DNA of 39,623 nucleotides from JBGPJM01 sp041485385 (GCA_041485385.1 JBGPJM010000022.1:1-39623), one strand, 5' to 3'. Positions 30,993 through 39,446 are shown, counted from the first letter of the stretch. The notes: generated by a model not told the origin, from the sequence alone. Numbers and translations are program-made.

Positions 30993-32570
30993 TCACCCCC
31001 CGATCTTCAGCCCCGCCAGCCCGCCGCCGTCGTCGTACCCCTTCCCGAAACCGCCCTTGAGTTCCTTCTTCTTGTTCTGCTCGCGCAACCGGCGCAGGGC
31101 GGGCGTCTCCTTGGCGATCTCCTCGGGGGTGCGCCCGACGGGCTTGCGCTCGCCGCCCTTGCCGCCGCGCGCCACCGGCTCGGGCGCCGGCAGCAGCGCC
31201 TTCACGCTCAGCGAGATGCGCCGGCTCTCGGGGTCGATCTTCAGCACCTTCACTTTGACGACCTCGTCCTGCTTGAGCACGTCCGCCGGCAGGTTGATCC
31301 GCCGGTGCGCGATCTCCGACACGTGCACCAGGCCCTCGACGCCCGGCGCCAACTCGACGAACGCGCCGAAATCGGCCAAGCGGGTGATCCGCCCGTTCAC
31401 CTCCACGCCCTCCTTGATATCCGCGACGGCCGTCGTGAACGGGTCGGCCATCATCTGCTTCATGCCCAGCGAGATCCGGTTGTTCTCCCAGTCCACCTTC
31501 ATGACCTTCACGCGGACGTTCTGCCCCTCCTTCACGTGCCGCGCCACCGCCTGCTCGCCGAAGCCGACCCGGTCGTACGTCAGGTCCGAGATGTGCACCA
31601 GCCCGTCCACGCCCCCAAGGTCCACGAACGCCCCGAACGGCATGATCCTCCGCACCGTCCCCTCGACGACGTCCCCCTCGTGCAGCGTGTCCTTGAGCTT
31701 CGCGGCCTTCTCCCGGCGCTCCTGGTCCAGCACGTCGCGCCGCGAGAGAACGATGTTCCCCTTCCCGCGCCGGTCCAGCTGGCTCACCTGGCAGGCGATC
31801 TTCTGCCCGACATAGACCGTCAGGTCCTCGATCCGCTCGATCCCCACCTGGCTGGCGGGCATGAACGCCCGGTGGTTGGCCACTTCCAGCTCCAGGCCCC
31901 CCTTGTTCACGCCCGTCACTTTCGCGTCCACCACCTGCCCGACCTCGAGCATCTCCCAGTCGGCCTTCTGCACCGAGCCGGGCTTCGAACAGATAAACAG
32001 CGACTCCGCGGCCTCAAACCGGTCGATCACGACCTCGAGCTCCTCGCCCACCTTCGGCAGGTTCTCGTCGGTCCACTGCAGCCGCGGCGCCACGCCCAGC
32101 TCCTTGGGCCCGAACTCGATGAAGATGTCGCTCGGGCCGACCGAGACCACGGCCCCGGACCGGTGCTCACGCCCGGCCTGCACCACGCGCGGGCCGTGCA
32201 GCTTCGGCTTGGCCACCCCGCCGATCGGGATCACGTCGTGCGCGTGCGGGTCGAGCCTGGGCTTCCTGTGCCTCGCCCCCCCACCTCCACCCCCACCGCC
32301 ACCACCACCACCGCCGCCGCGCTCCTGCCTGCCGCCCTTCGCCGGAGTGGGCCCGAAGCCCAGCGCCGCCATCGCCTCGTCGATCTCGGCGTTGGCCGCC
32401 TCGCTGAGCGTGCTGCGCCCGGACGCGCCCGCCGCCTGCGCCGCGGGGGCGGAGGGGGGGGAGGGGGGGCTCTGCGGAGCCTGCTGCGGCGCGCCGGACG
32501 TGTCGGGCGCGCCATCGGACGTCATCGGCGATTCGCCGGACGGAGAAACGGGCGTGGTTGTGGGGTCCAT
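30993..32570 (-). CDS. rpsA: Ribosomal protein S1-like protein with four S1 domains and a poly-glycine linker
   Basis: 525 residues. Residues about 1-110 are low complexity: Pro/Ser/Ala-rich, then a helix, then fourteen consecutive glycines. Four S1 (OB-fold) domains follow at about 137-205, 215-290, 305-380 and 390-465; the last two carry the canonical IMPFGAFVDLGGVDGLVHIS and ADFGAFVELAPGVEGLVHVS. S1 binds mRNA and aids translation initiation; four-domain forms occur in several phyla (E. coli has six). The C-terminus is Lys/Glu/Arg-rich. The gly-tract and disordered N-terminus are unusual and may be lineage-specific. A related non-ribosomal S1 protein cannot be ruled out, but this copy has the length and domain order expected of rpsA. 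Confidence 0.78.
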   Translation of the reverse strand: MDPTTTPVSPSGESPMTSDGAPDTSGAPQQAPQSPPSPPSAPAAQAAGASGRSTLSEAANAEIDEAMAALGFGPTPAKGGRQERGGGGGGGGGGGGGGARHRKPRLDPHAHDVIPIGGVAKPKLHGPRVVQAGREHRSGAVVSVGPSDIFIEFGPKELGVAPRLQWTDENLPKVGEELEVVIDRFEAAESLFICSKPGSVQKADWEMLEVGQVVDAKVTGVNKGGLELEVANHRAFMPASQVGIERIEDLTVYVGQKIACQVSQLDRRGKGNIVLSRRDVLDQERREKAAKLKDTLHEGDVVEGTVRRIMPFGAFVDLGGVDGLVHISDLTYDRVGFGEQAVARHVKEGQNVRVKVMKVDWENNRISLGMKQMMADPFTTAVADIKEGVEVNGRITRLADFGAFVELAPGVEGLVHVSEIAHRRINLPADVLKQDEVVKVKVLKIDPESRRISLSVKALLPAPEPVARGGKGGERKPVGRTPEEIAKETPALRRLREQNKKKELKGGFGKGYDDGGGLAGLKIGG

Positions 32571-32730
32571 GGGTGAACGGCCGTATGAAGAAGGTCGCCT
32601 GCGGGAGTCTGTCCACGTTGGATCCCGCCGAGAACGCCAGGCTGACCGTCGTCGGCGGGGACCATGAGTTTACCCCGTGCGACCGACGCCCGCACGCCCG
32701 GCGAGTGATGGCACCCGGCGCCCCGAGACC

Positions 32731-32930
32731 GGTGCCACCACTCGCCGCACTCGTTCCCCCTCCTCGCCTCCTCCACTCCTCCGCGGCGCAGTGGTGCCAC
32801 GGGGGCCCACCCACAACCCACCACCGCCATCGCACTCCATCCTCGGGGTGCCACAACTCGCCGCGCCTCGTTCCCCCCCTCTCTCGCCTCCCGCCTCCCT
32901 CCCGCGGCGCGGCGCAGTGGGGCCGCGGGC
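32731..32930. repeat. Imperfect tandem duplication, period about 116 bp, in a 444-bp intergenic region
   Basis: GGTGCCACNACTCGCCGC begins at 32731 and again at 32847, and each copy continues through CTCGTTCCCCC, a CTCC-rich stretch, GCGGCGC and AGTGGNGCC. Copies have drifted by several indels. The region 32571-33014 otherwise shows nothing coding; it must contain the S1 promoter on the minus strand. Confidence 0.6.
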
Positions 32931-33014
32931 AATCCCCCCACCCCCTACGATCACACCAGCAACAGTCCTCTGGAGACACACGATCCTGCGATATTCAGTT
33001 CGTGGCTGCTCTGG

Positions 33015-33206
33015 GTGGGGCTGGCGCTGTTGCTGCTGGGGACGGGACCGCTGCTGGTAACCGGCGTCCTGGGCCCAACGGCGAACCCGGTGGGGTTCGG
33101 GATGCTGGCCTTCTTCACCCTCTGGCCGTCGATCCTGCTGATCGTGTCGGGACTGGGCTTGGGTGCGACCCGCGCGGCACGGCTGCGAACGAACCACGCG
33201 CGCTGA
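33015..33206 (+). CDS. Small two-helix membrane protein, start uncertain or 5'-truncated
   Basis: 63 residues from GTG 33015: GLALLLLGTGPLLVTGVLG and MLAFFTLWPSILLIVSGLGL form two helices separated by a short polar turn, with a basic C-terminus (RAARLRTNHAR). The same frame is natural-looking further upstream (YDHTSNSPLETHDPAIFSSW) but has no ATG, GTG or TTG there, so either the start is non-standard or the 5' end has been lost, perhaps through the adjacent tandem duplication. No SD is visible. Function unknown. Confidence 0.45.
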   Translation: MGLALLLLGTGPLLVTGVLGPTANPVGFGMLAFFTLWPSILLIVSGLGLGATRAARLRTNHAR

Positions 33207-33263
33207 GGGGCGCGCCGCGTGGCTCACGACCAAGAGCGTGACGAAGTGCCACCTAGTGGACCG

Positions 33264-33971
33264 TCAGGTCAGAGTCCGCGGGTAGAGTCGTTTGAGCTTG
33301 ATGCGGGCGTCGGCGGTGGTGAACTGCCAGTCGATCTTGGCCTTGGCGGTGTTCCTGGTCCCTGCCCAGGCCGTCGCGCGTCCCCGCAGCGCCGCCAGGT
33401 CGGGGATGCGTCCGCCGATGCTCTGCTTCTCCAGCACCGCCAGCTCGATCTCGGCCACGTTGAGCCAGCTGCCGTGCCTGGGGGTGTGCACGAACTCCAG
33501 CTTCTCGACCAGCCGCCGCGCCTCGGGCGGCGCGAACGCCTCGTAGAGGCTCGCCGGCCCGTGCGTGTTGAGGTTGTCCATCACCAGGGTGATCGTCTCG
33601 GCGCCCGGGTAGTCCACGTCCACCAGACGCTGCACCTGCCGGGCCCAGTCCAGACGCGTGCGAGGCTCGGTGGCCTCGACGCGCCGCCAGCCGCGCAGCG
33701 GCTCGACGAACAGGAAGACGTTGGCCGTGCCGTTGCGCTGGTACTCGTAGTCGAAGCGATCCGGCCGGCCCCGGGCGCACGGCAGGGGTGGGCGCGTCTC
33801 CTTCACCAGTTGCTTGGGTTTCTCGTCCATGCACACCACCGGACGCCGGGGGCCGTGCGGCCGCTTGTACGTCTCCAGCACGCTCTCCATGGCGCACACG
33901 AACTCGGCGTTCTGCTCCGGCGGGATGCACCACATCGTCCTCAGGTGCGGCTTGATCTCGTCTTTGAAAGA
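33264..33971 (-). CDS. IS630-family transposase, catalytic part (orfB)
   Basis: Picks up orfA at FKDEIKPHLRTMWCIPPEQ, so that the joined product reads HETVRQVL-FKDEIKPHL. It carries the DDE residues: VCMDEKP, VMDNLNTH and a Glu in SWLNVAEIELAVLEKQS, then the family-typical C-terminal KIDWQFTTADARIKLKRLYP. No start codon of its own with an SD precedes the conserved part, so it is expected to be made only as an orfA-orfB fusion by frameshifting in the stretch GTTCTTTCAAAG (about 33961-33975). Confidence 0.82.
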   Translation of the reverse strand, partial: SFKDEIKPHLRTMWCIPPEQNAEFVCAMESVLETYKRPHGPRRPVVCMDEKPKQLVKETRPPLPCARGRPDRFDYEYQRNGTANVFLFVEPLRGWRRVEATEPRTRLDWARQVQRLVDVDYPGAETITLVMDNLNTHGPASLYEAFAPPEARRLVEKLEFVHTPRHGSWLNVAEIELAVLEKQSIGGRIPDLAALRGRATAWAGTRNTAKAKIDWQFTTADARIKLKRLYPRTLT

Positions 33972-34402
33972 ACCTGCCGCACCGTCTCGTGCGAGGTCGA
34001 CTCGACGATCCGCAGCTCCACGGCACGCTCGGCCAGCAGACGCAGCGACCAGCGTCCCCGGCCCTCGGGCGCTTGGCTGCACGCCAGCGCGATCAGCCTG
34101 GCCTCCTTCTCCCCGTCGAACTTCGGGGCCACGCTGGGCTGCTCCTGCTTCTTGCGCTCCAGGCACGCCTCCAGGCCCTGCTCGACCAGACGCTGGCGCA
34201 GCTGCTCGATCGAACGCACCGAGACGCTCAACGCCGCGCCCGCCCGCTCGTCGGTCAGCCCGGCCCCTCCCTCCGACTCGTCCACCGCCAGCAGCACATG
34301 CGCGTGCCGGATCCTGTACGCCGCCGCCTTCCCCCCTCGGACCAGGTCCCGCAACCGCTCCCGCTCCTGCGGCTCCAGCCGCACCACGTACTTCTTCTTC
34401 AT
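33941..34402 (-). CDS. IS630-family transposase, N-terminal part (orfA)
   Basis: 153 residues from the ATG at 34402, which has an ideal AGGAGG five bases upstream. MKKKYVVRLEPQERERLRDL is the usual opening of planctomycete IS630 transposases; LSVSVRSIEQLRQRLVEQG is the helix-turn-helix that binds the element ends. The frame reaches HETVRQVL and then leaves the conserved reading (SKTRSSRT, stop). The continuation lies in the -1 frame of orfB. Confidence 0.85.
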   Translation of the reverse strand: MKKKYVVRLEPQERERLRDLVRGGKAAAYRIRHAHVLLAVDESEGGAGLTDERAGAALSVSVRSIEQLRQRLVEQGLEACLERKKQEQPSVAPKFDGEKEARLIALACSQAPEGRGRWSLRLLAERAVELRIVESTSHETVRQVLSKTRSSRT

Positions 34403-34514
34403 GGATCCTCCTTGATCCGGGCGCTCAGCCCACCAGAAGGATCGATCCGCCCTCGCCGCCAACCCCAAAACTCAGCGCTGACGGTCCACTAGCTAGTGGC
34501 ACGAGTGGCACTGG

Positions 34515-34634
34515 ATGGACAGGTCCGGGCCACCTGCCATGAGTGAGGGCAAGGTGGGGGCGATCATCCAGGGCGCCATCTTCGGCTCCATGGGCCTGAT
34601 CACGCTGCTCATTCTCCTTGCCAAGCACCCGTAG
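34515..34634 (+). CDS. Small single-helix membrane protein
   Basis: 39 residues from ATG 34515, or 31 from ATG 34539. KVGAIIQGAIFGSMGLITLLILLAKHP forms one membrane helix with a short basic end and stop at 34634. Codons are G/C-ending like other genes here. No clear SD. It begins 24 bp right of the IS element, whose insertion may have cut it off from its promoter. Function unknown. Confidence 0.4.
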   Translation: MDRSGPPAMSEGKVGAIIQGAIFGSMGLITLLILLAKHP

Positions 34635-34873
34635 AACCCGCCAGTTGCGCTCCGTGGAGATTCTGCGACTGTCACCTTCGCACGGCATCGCCTCTGCGCC
34701 GTTTGTGGCATGTTCGCTTGTGCCGGTCCGCCCTTTCTTGGTAGCGTGTTGCCTGTTCTGCCGACTCCGCAGCTGGCGCTTGTAGCGCTACCCGGCCGAC
34801 CGTGCCGGCTGGTGTGATTGTGTCGACGTTCATCAGCGCGTGCGGAATCGCGTCGGGGGGAGAGGAGGAAAAC
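34635..34873. promoter_or_regulatory. Leader region of the Ig/dockerin protein gene
   Basis: No gene is seen. GGTAGCG near 34739 and CGCTACC near 34786 can pair across about 40 bases, the inner part containing the palindrome TAGCGCTA; a folded leader is possible. No clear -35/-10 pair was found. Confidence 0.3.
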
Positions 34874-37585
34874 ATGGATCGATCAATCAGACCTCCGTGT
34901 CGGAGCCCCGTGGAGGCTCTGCGCGAACTGATCGCCCTTCGACCGCTTCTGAAGTTGCTCGCGGCGGTCACGCTGCTGGCCGCCGTGGCCATTCTCAGCC
35001 TCAAGCCGCCGGCGGCCCTCGCGTGCGGCTCGCCCCCCGTCGCGGTCTGCCTCCGCACCACCGCGCTGGTGAAAGCCGTCCCGCGAGTGATCGTGGTACC
35101 TCCGGGGGGCGTCGTGGTGCCGATCCCGTTCACCGTCTTCATCGGCGCGTTCGGCACCTGCCCACCACCGATCGACACGACCGTCACGTTCACGATCGCT
35201 TGCGTCCCCGGGCCTTCGCCTGTGCCGGCCTCGGTGACGATCCTCACCCCGGCGCCGGGCGTCTACGGCGGGGCCGTCCCGGTGTTCTTCCCGGGCGGTC
35301 CGCCGCGGGTCTGCAGGGTCATGGGCGTTGCCACAACCCGGTGGACGGGCCTCATCTTCACGACCGGCCGGGGGGACGTTGAAGTGTGCCTGGTCGACCC
35401 GGCGCCGGGCTCGACGACGGTTCCGCGCCTGGACATGGAGCTGCTGAGCCCGTCGATCCAACTCGCCCACCCGGGGGACCAGCGGCAGCATGTCATCCGC
35501 ATGACCAACAACGACCCGCTCAACTCCGTCACCGGGCTGATCACCGGCACGGCGCGCCAGAACGGCCGGATGAGCACGATCTCGCCGGTGCCCACCCCGG
35601 GCTCCGGAGACGGCCCCGGGTCCGCCGCGTCCCCGAACAGCGGCGACGCGTTCCCCATCGAGGACGCCGACGCCACGCTCCCCACCCCCGGCCCCGGGAA
35701 CAACTACATGCTCGACGACGGGACGGCGGAGAACGCCATCGGTGTCGCGCCCGCCGGCTCGATCATCTGGCTCAACCAGTTCACCGTGCAGCCGGGGCAG
35801 GAGATCATCGACAAGATCAGCGTCGCCTTCGGCGCGAGCGTGGACGGCGAGCCGCTGAGCGTCGGGCTTTGGCGCGACCTCAACAACGACGGCGACCCCG
35901 GCGACGCCGTCCTCCTGATCCGGCACGACGGCGTCGCGGCCAACGCCGGGACCAACACGTTCAACGAGTACCCGATCCCGCCCACGGTCCCCGGCCCCGT
36001 CGGCAGCAGTTTCTTCGTCGGGGTGATCATGCAGGACGTGGCGTTCCCGCCGCAACTGCCCGCCGCGATCGATCAATCGAGCGACCTCGGCCGCTCGTGG
36101 GTCGCGGCGGACGATTCGTGCGCGGCCAACGCCGAGAACCTGTCGGCCAACCAAACCCCGCCCGCCCGCATCTCCACCTTCGGCTTCCCCGGCAACTGGC
36201 TGGCTCGGGCGCGGGGCGAGCCCATCGAGCCGCGCCCGACGTGGGTGCAGCTCGGCGACCCCGGCGCCACCGACGTGTCGACGGTGACCAAGACCATCAC
36301 GCTCTGCCCGGGCGAGACCAAGCTGGTGAGGATCAACCAGCGTTCGTACCGGATGTGCACCTCGGGTTCGTGCTGCGAGACGAACATCAGGTTCGAGGGA
36401 ACCTTCAGCGACTCGTCGCCGGCCCTGGCGTGCGTGTCGCCGGCCGTGATGGTCGACACCGTCAGCCAGCCGCCCGATTTCCGTTGCCCGGACGGCGGCG
36501 TGATGACGCATGTCGTGTCGACCACGACGAACGTGAACTTCCGGGGGAACATGCCCACGCACGTGATCGACGAGCACTTCAGCGTGCAGGCCGTCCAGGT
36601 CATTCCCTCCGGCGGCCCGCCGCTGCTCCCCGGCCCGGTGCAGACCGGGGTGCTCGACCCGAACTTCGGCGACAACAAGGGCCGCATCGCCGTGCCCACC
36701 AGCGCCCCCGGCGGGCTGCACACGGGAACGCCGCTGCAGGTGTTCACGGTCCTCGAGATCGCCCCCAACGCTCCCTCTCAGTTGACACAGCTGCTCAACG
36801 CCGACATCCATCCGGGCGACCCGGCGCTCGGTGACAGCTACTTCTTCGTCAACGCGCACACGCGCGTGACCGGGCCCGGCATCCCCCCGACGCTGGACAG
36901 CTTCTTCGACATCTTCTTCACCGTCAGCCTCGACGGGATCACGGGCTCCCTGCACCACCGCGGACGGATCACCCCGGGTTCGATCGAAGTCCAGGTGCTC
37001 GGCCCCACGACGCTGGGCGTCGCGTTCATCGGTGCCTTCGACAACGACCCGCAGCTGCCGCCGCTGGTGAACCAGGTCAACGTCAACGTCGATGGAGTCG
37101 GCTCGGCGTTCGGGCTGATCCCCGGCCCGGCGTGTCCCCAGATCCAGACCCAGCCCGCTGATACGACCGTGCAGCCGGGACAGAAGCTCACGCTCTACAC
37201 CGTGGCTAGCGGCACGGCCTTCCTGAGCTACCAATGGCGGCGCAACGGCGTGCCCTTGACCAACGGCGGTCGCGTCTCGGGCGCCGACACCGCGACGCTC
37301 AGCATCAGCCCGGCCATCAGCGGCGACTCGGGCAGCTACGACGTCGTGGTGACCAACGCCTGCGGATCGGTCATCAGCCAGGGTGCGAACGTCGTCGTGC
37401 GGCCGATCTGCCCGTGCGACTTCAATCACGACGGCAGCCTCAACAGCCAGGACTTCTTCGACTTCCTGAACTGCTTCTTCACCCCCGGCTGCACTGCGGC
37501 CGACTTCAACAACAGCGGCACCGTCAACAGCCAGGATTTCTTCGACTTCCTCAACTGCTTCTTCAGCCCGCCGCCCGGATGCTGA
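34874..37585 (+). CDS. Large exported protein with Ig-like domain and C-terminal GC-type dockerin repeats
   Basis: ATG at 34874 has AGGAGG five bases upstream; the frame upstream is open but lacks such a signal. 903 residues. A helix (LLKLLAAVTLLAAVAILSL, about 36-54) is an atypically distant signal or anchor. The body is beta-rich, Pro/Gly/Thr-rich and of no family I recognise. Residues about 758-840 form an Ig-like domain (QPADTTVQPGQKLTL, YQWRRNGVPL, GDSGSYDVVVTNACG). Two calcium loops follow, DFNHDGSLNSQDFFDFL and DFNNSGTVNSQDFFDFL, each with NCFF; the last two residues are Gly-Cys. The second loop has Ser where Asp is usual. Likely a surface or extracellular structural protein. Confidence 0.82.
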   Translation: MDRSIRPPCRSPVEALRELIALRPLLKLLAAVTLLAAVAILSLKPPAALACGSPPVAVCLRTTALVKAVPRVIVVPPGGVVVPIPFTVFIGAFGTCPPPIDTTVTFTIACVPGPSPVPASVTILTPAPGVYGGAVPVFFPGGPPRVCRVMGVATTRWTGLIFTTGRGDVEVCLVDPAPGSTTVPRLDMELLSPSIQLAHPGDQRQHVIRMTNNDPLNSVTGLITGTARQNGRMSTISPVPTPGSGDGPGSAASPNSGDAFPIEDADATLPTPGPGNNYMLDDGTAENAIGVAPAGSIIWLNQFTVQPGQEIIDKISVAFGASVDGEPLSVGLWRDLNNDGDPGDAVLLIRHDGVAANAGTNTFNEYPIPPTVPGPVGSSFFVGVIMQDVAFPPQLPAAIDQSSDLGRSWVAADDSCAANAENLSANQTPPARISTFGFPGNWLARARGEPIEPRPTWVQLGDPGATDVSTVTKTITLCPGETKLVRINQRSYRMCTSGSCCETNIRFEGTFSDSSPALACVSPAVMVDTVSQPPDFRCPDGGVMTHVVSTTTNVNFRGNMPTHVIDEHFSVQAVQVIPSGGPPLLPGPVQTGVLDPNFGDNKGRIAVPTSAPGGLHTGTPLQVFTVLEIAPNAPSQLTQLLNADIHPGDPALGDSYFFVNAHTRVTGPGIPPTLDSFFDIFFTVSLDGITGSLHHRGRITPGSIEVQVLGPTTLGVAFIGAFDNDPQLPPLVNQVNVNVDGVGSAFGLIPGPACPQIQTQPADTTVQPGQKLTLYTVASGTAFLSYQWRRNGVPLTNGGRVSGADTATLSISPAISGDSGSYDVVVTNACGSVISQGANVVVRPICPCDFNHDGSLNSQDFFDFLNCFFTPGCTAADFNNSGTVNSQDFFDFLNCFFSPPPGC

Positions 37586-37608
37586 AGCTCGTTCGAGTTC
37601 GACATTCA

Positions 37609-37650
37609 AGCCCCGGTGCCCGAGGTGCGGCGCCGGGGCTTTCTTCCCCT
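37609..37650 (+). terminator. Intrinsic terminator of the Ig/dockerin gene
   Basis: AGCCCCGGTGCC (37609-37620) pairs with GGCGCCGGGGCT (37629-37640): 12 base pairs with one G-U, eight-base loop, followed by TTCTTCCCCT. It starts 24 bp past the stop codon. Confidence 0.8.
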
Positions 37651-37739
37651 CCGGTTCCGCGCCGGCCGATGAGAGCCGCGACTTTCCACGCGAGCGTATC
37701 TGTCAGGCAGGCGCCCGGACCTGCTCGGTTCGCGCGCCA

Positions 37740-37764
37740 CTGACCTCGGTGCTGCCGAGGTCAG
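37740..37764. repeat. Perfect 10-bp inverted repeat without T tract
   Basis: CTGACCTCGG and CCGAGGTCAG around a TGCTG loop, between convergent genes. No run of T follows on either strand, so it is more likely an operator or a degraded terminator. The rest of the 37586-37899 spacer shows only the terminator listed above. Confidence 0.5.
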
Positions 37765-37899
37765 CGCTTCCACGTCCGATTGCTGGGACCTCCCGTCGCC
37801 CCCGAGGTCATCGACCCGAACCGGACAGGTCCGGCCACCCTCCCCCACACTCCCCCCTCACCTCTTCCCCACCTCCGCCCCCCGCAAGAAATGCACCGG

Positions 37900-39045
37900 C
37901 TAGTTCGCCCGGCACGCGGCCACAATCCGCTCCGCCGTCCGCACGTTCGCAAACCCCGCGCGCGCGTCGATCTCCGGCCGGTCCCCCGTCCGCACCGCGT
38001 CCAGGAACGCCCGGATCTCCATCATGATCGGCTCCGCGTCGTCGATCTCCAGGTTCTCGATGTTCACAAGCTCGTGCCACTTCAAGGCCGTCAGGTCCAC
38101 ACCGCGCCGCAGCTGCTCCCGCACCTCCTGCATCTGGATCTCGTTGGCCAGCCGCCGGATCACCGTCCCCTTCTTCGCCGCGTAATCGATCTTGATGTAC
38201 GCGTTCTCCCCCGTGATCCGCGTCAGCCGCTCCGTCTTCAGCGCCAGGCGCGACGCCGAGATGCTCGCCACGCACGTCCCGTGCGGCGGCGGCCGCCGGA
38301 ACGTCAGCCGCGCGTTGCACATGTCCTCGTGCGCCGTCACCACCGGCACCCCCGTCGCCTGCACGTCGTCGGGCTCGTGCCCCCCCATCAGCATGATCAC
38401 CACGTCCAGGTCGTGGATCATCATGTCCATCACCACGCCGATATCCACCGAGCGGAACGTCATCGGGCTCACCCGGTGTACCTCGATGAACCGCGGGATG
38501 ATCGGCGGACCGCTCGCCTGCTGCTCCCGGAACGCCCGCATGATCGGGTTGAACCGCTCGATGTGCCCCACCATCAGCACCGACCCCGAACCGTCGGCCA
38601 TCTCCTTGATCGCCCCCGCATCCTCAACCGTGCCCGCCAGCGGCTTCTCGATCAGGCAGGCCACGCCAGCCCCCAGCAGCTTCTCCGCCACCGGCTTGTG
38701 GAACGTCGTCGGCACCGCCACGGAGACGGCGTCGACCCCGGCCGACAGCAGCTGCTCGACCGTCTCGAAGCCGCGCGTCTCGTGCCGATCGGCCACCTCG
38801 CTCCGGCGCGCATCGTCTGCATCGACCACGCCGACAAGCTCGCACCCGTCCAGCCCGGCGTAGACGCGCGCGTGGTGCCGCCCCATGCGCCCCACACCCA
38901 CGACGCCGCAGCGGATGCGACGCTCGCCCAGGCCCCGCACCTTCCGCGGCAACTGCGCGGTATTCGCGCCCGCCCCGGCGTGCGCACCGCCAGCGCCGTT
39001 CCCCCCGGCGTGCCGGGCATGGTTGGAGTTTGAGGTGCCGGCCAT
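37900..39045 (-). CDS. Gfo/Idh/MocA family NAD(P)-dependent oxidoreductase
   Basis: 381 residues. A Gly/Ala/Asn-rich N-terminal extension of about 42 residues precedes the Rossmann fold: GVVGVGRMG at 48-55, VDADD, EKPLAG at 133-138 with the conserved lysine, and GHIERFNP at 160-167. The last motif is typical of the branch containing UDP-GlcNAc 3-dehydrogenases of the GnnA/WlbA sort, used for lipid A or surface-sugar synthesis, so a UDP-sugar oxidoreductase is the best guess. Substrate is inferred, and no partner aminotransferase gene lies in the window. The thioredoxin gene is 65 bp upstream on the same strand and may share its promoter. Confidence 0.85.
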   Translation of the reverse strand: MAGTSNSNHARHAGGNGAGGAHAGAGANTAQLPRKVRGLGERRIRCGVVGVGRMGRHHARVYAGLDGCELVGVVDADDARRSEVADRHETRGFETVEQLLSAGVDAVSVAVPTTFHKPVAEKLLGAGVACLIEKPLAGTVEDAGAIKEMADGSGSVLMVGHIERFNPIMRAFREQQASGPPIIPRFIEVHRVSPMTFRSVDIGVVMDMMIHDLDVVIMLMGGHEPDDVQATGVPVVTAHEDMCNARLTFRRPPPHGTCVASISASRLALKTERLTRITGENAYIKIDYAAKKGTVIRRLANEIQMQEVREQLRRGVDLTALKWHELVNIENLEIDDAEPIMMEIRAFLDAVRTGDRPEIDARAGFANVRTAERIVAACRAN

Positions 39046-39110
39046 TGCTTCAGCGCGGGACGACGCGTCGAGGTCTCCCGATCACCTTGCCCCGCTGCCC
39101 TTTCCTGGGC

Positions 39111-39446
39111 TCAGGCCTTCGTCGCCTGCTCGAGCGCGGCCACGAACTCACCCTTGCTCTGCAGGCCCACGAACTTCTTGGCGATCTGCCCGTCCTTGAA
39201 CAGGATCACCGTCGGGATCGCCGAGATCCCGAACTTGACCGAGATATTCCGGTTGGAGTCCGTATCCACCTTGCCCACCTTCACCTTCCCCGCAAACTCG
39301 TCGGCGAGCTGATCGATCGTCGGGGCCAGCATGCGGCACGGCATGCACCACTCGGCCCAGAAATCCACGAGGACGGGGACCTTGGACTTGATCACCTCGG
39401 CCTCGAAGTTCGCATCCGTGAACTGAGTCACCTTGTCGCTGGCCAT
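39111..39446 (-). CDS. trxA: Thioredoxin
   Basis: 111 residues, the usual length of a single-domain thioredoxin, without signal peptide. The active site is WCMPC (Cys34, Cys37) where most thioredoxins have WCGPC; the cis-proline motif SAIPTVILF and the ending LEQA are standard. It reduces disulfides of cytosolic enzymes using electrons from thioredoxin reductase. ATG at 39446 has AGGA eight bases upstream. TATACT on the minus strand (39497-39502), about 50 bp before the start, could be the -10 box; the perfect 9-bp tandem array ends some 20 bp further upstream. Confidence 0.93.
   Translation of the reverse strand: MASDKVTQFTDANFEAEVIKSKVPVLVDFWAEWCMPCRMLAPTIDQLADEFAGKVKVGKVDTDSNRNISVKFGISAIPTVILFKDGQIAKKFVGLQSKGEFVAALEQATKA

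Larger units (their letters stand above)
33256..34489 (-). mobile_element. IS630-family insertion sequence
   Basis: 1,234 bp with 12-bp perfect terminal inverted repeats GTGGACCGTCAG (33256-33267 and, inverted, 34478-34489), flanked on both sides by TA (33254-33255, 34490-34491), the target duplication of IS630/Tc1-mariner elements. It encodes a DDE transposase in two overlapping frames on the minus strand; the stop codon of the second frame lies inside the left repeat. Joining the flanks recreates CTAG, the preferred IS630 target, in the loop of a hairpin. Ends and repeats are intact, so the element is probably young and may be mobile. Confidence 0.92.

Noticed and set aside
37740..37764. 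Terminator for the oxidoreductase gene
   Set aside because: The stem is perfect but neither strand has a following T run.
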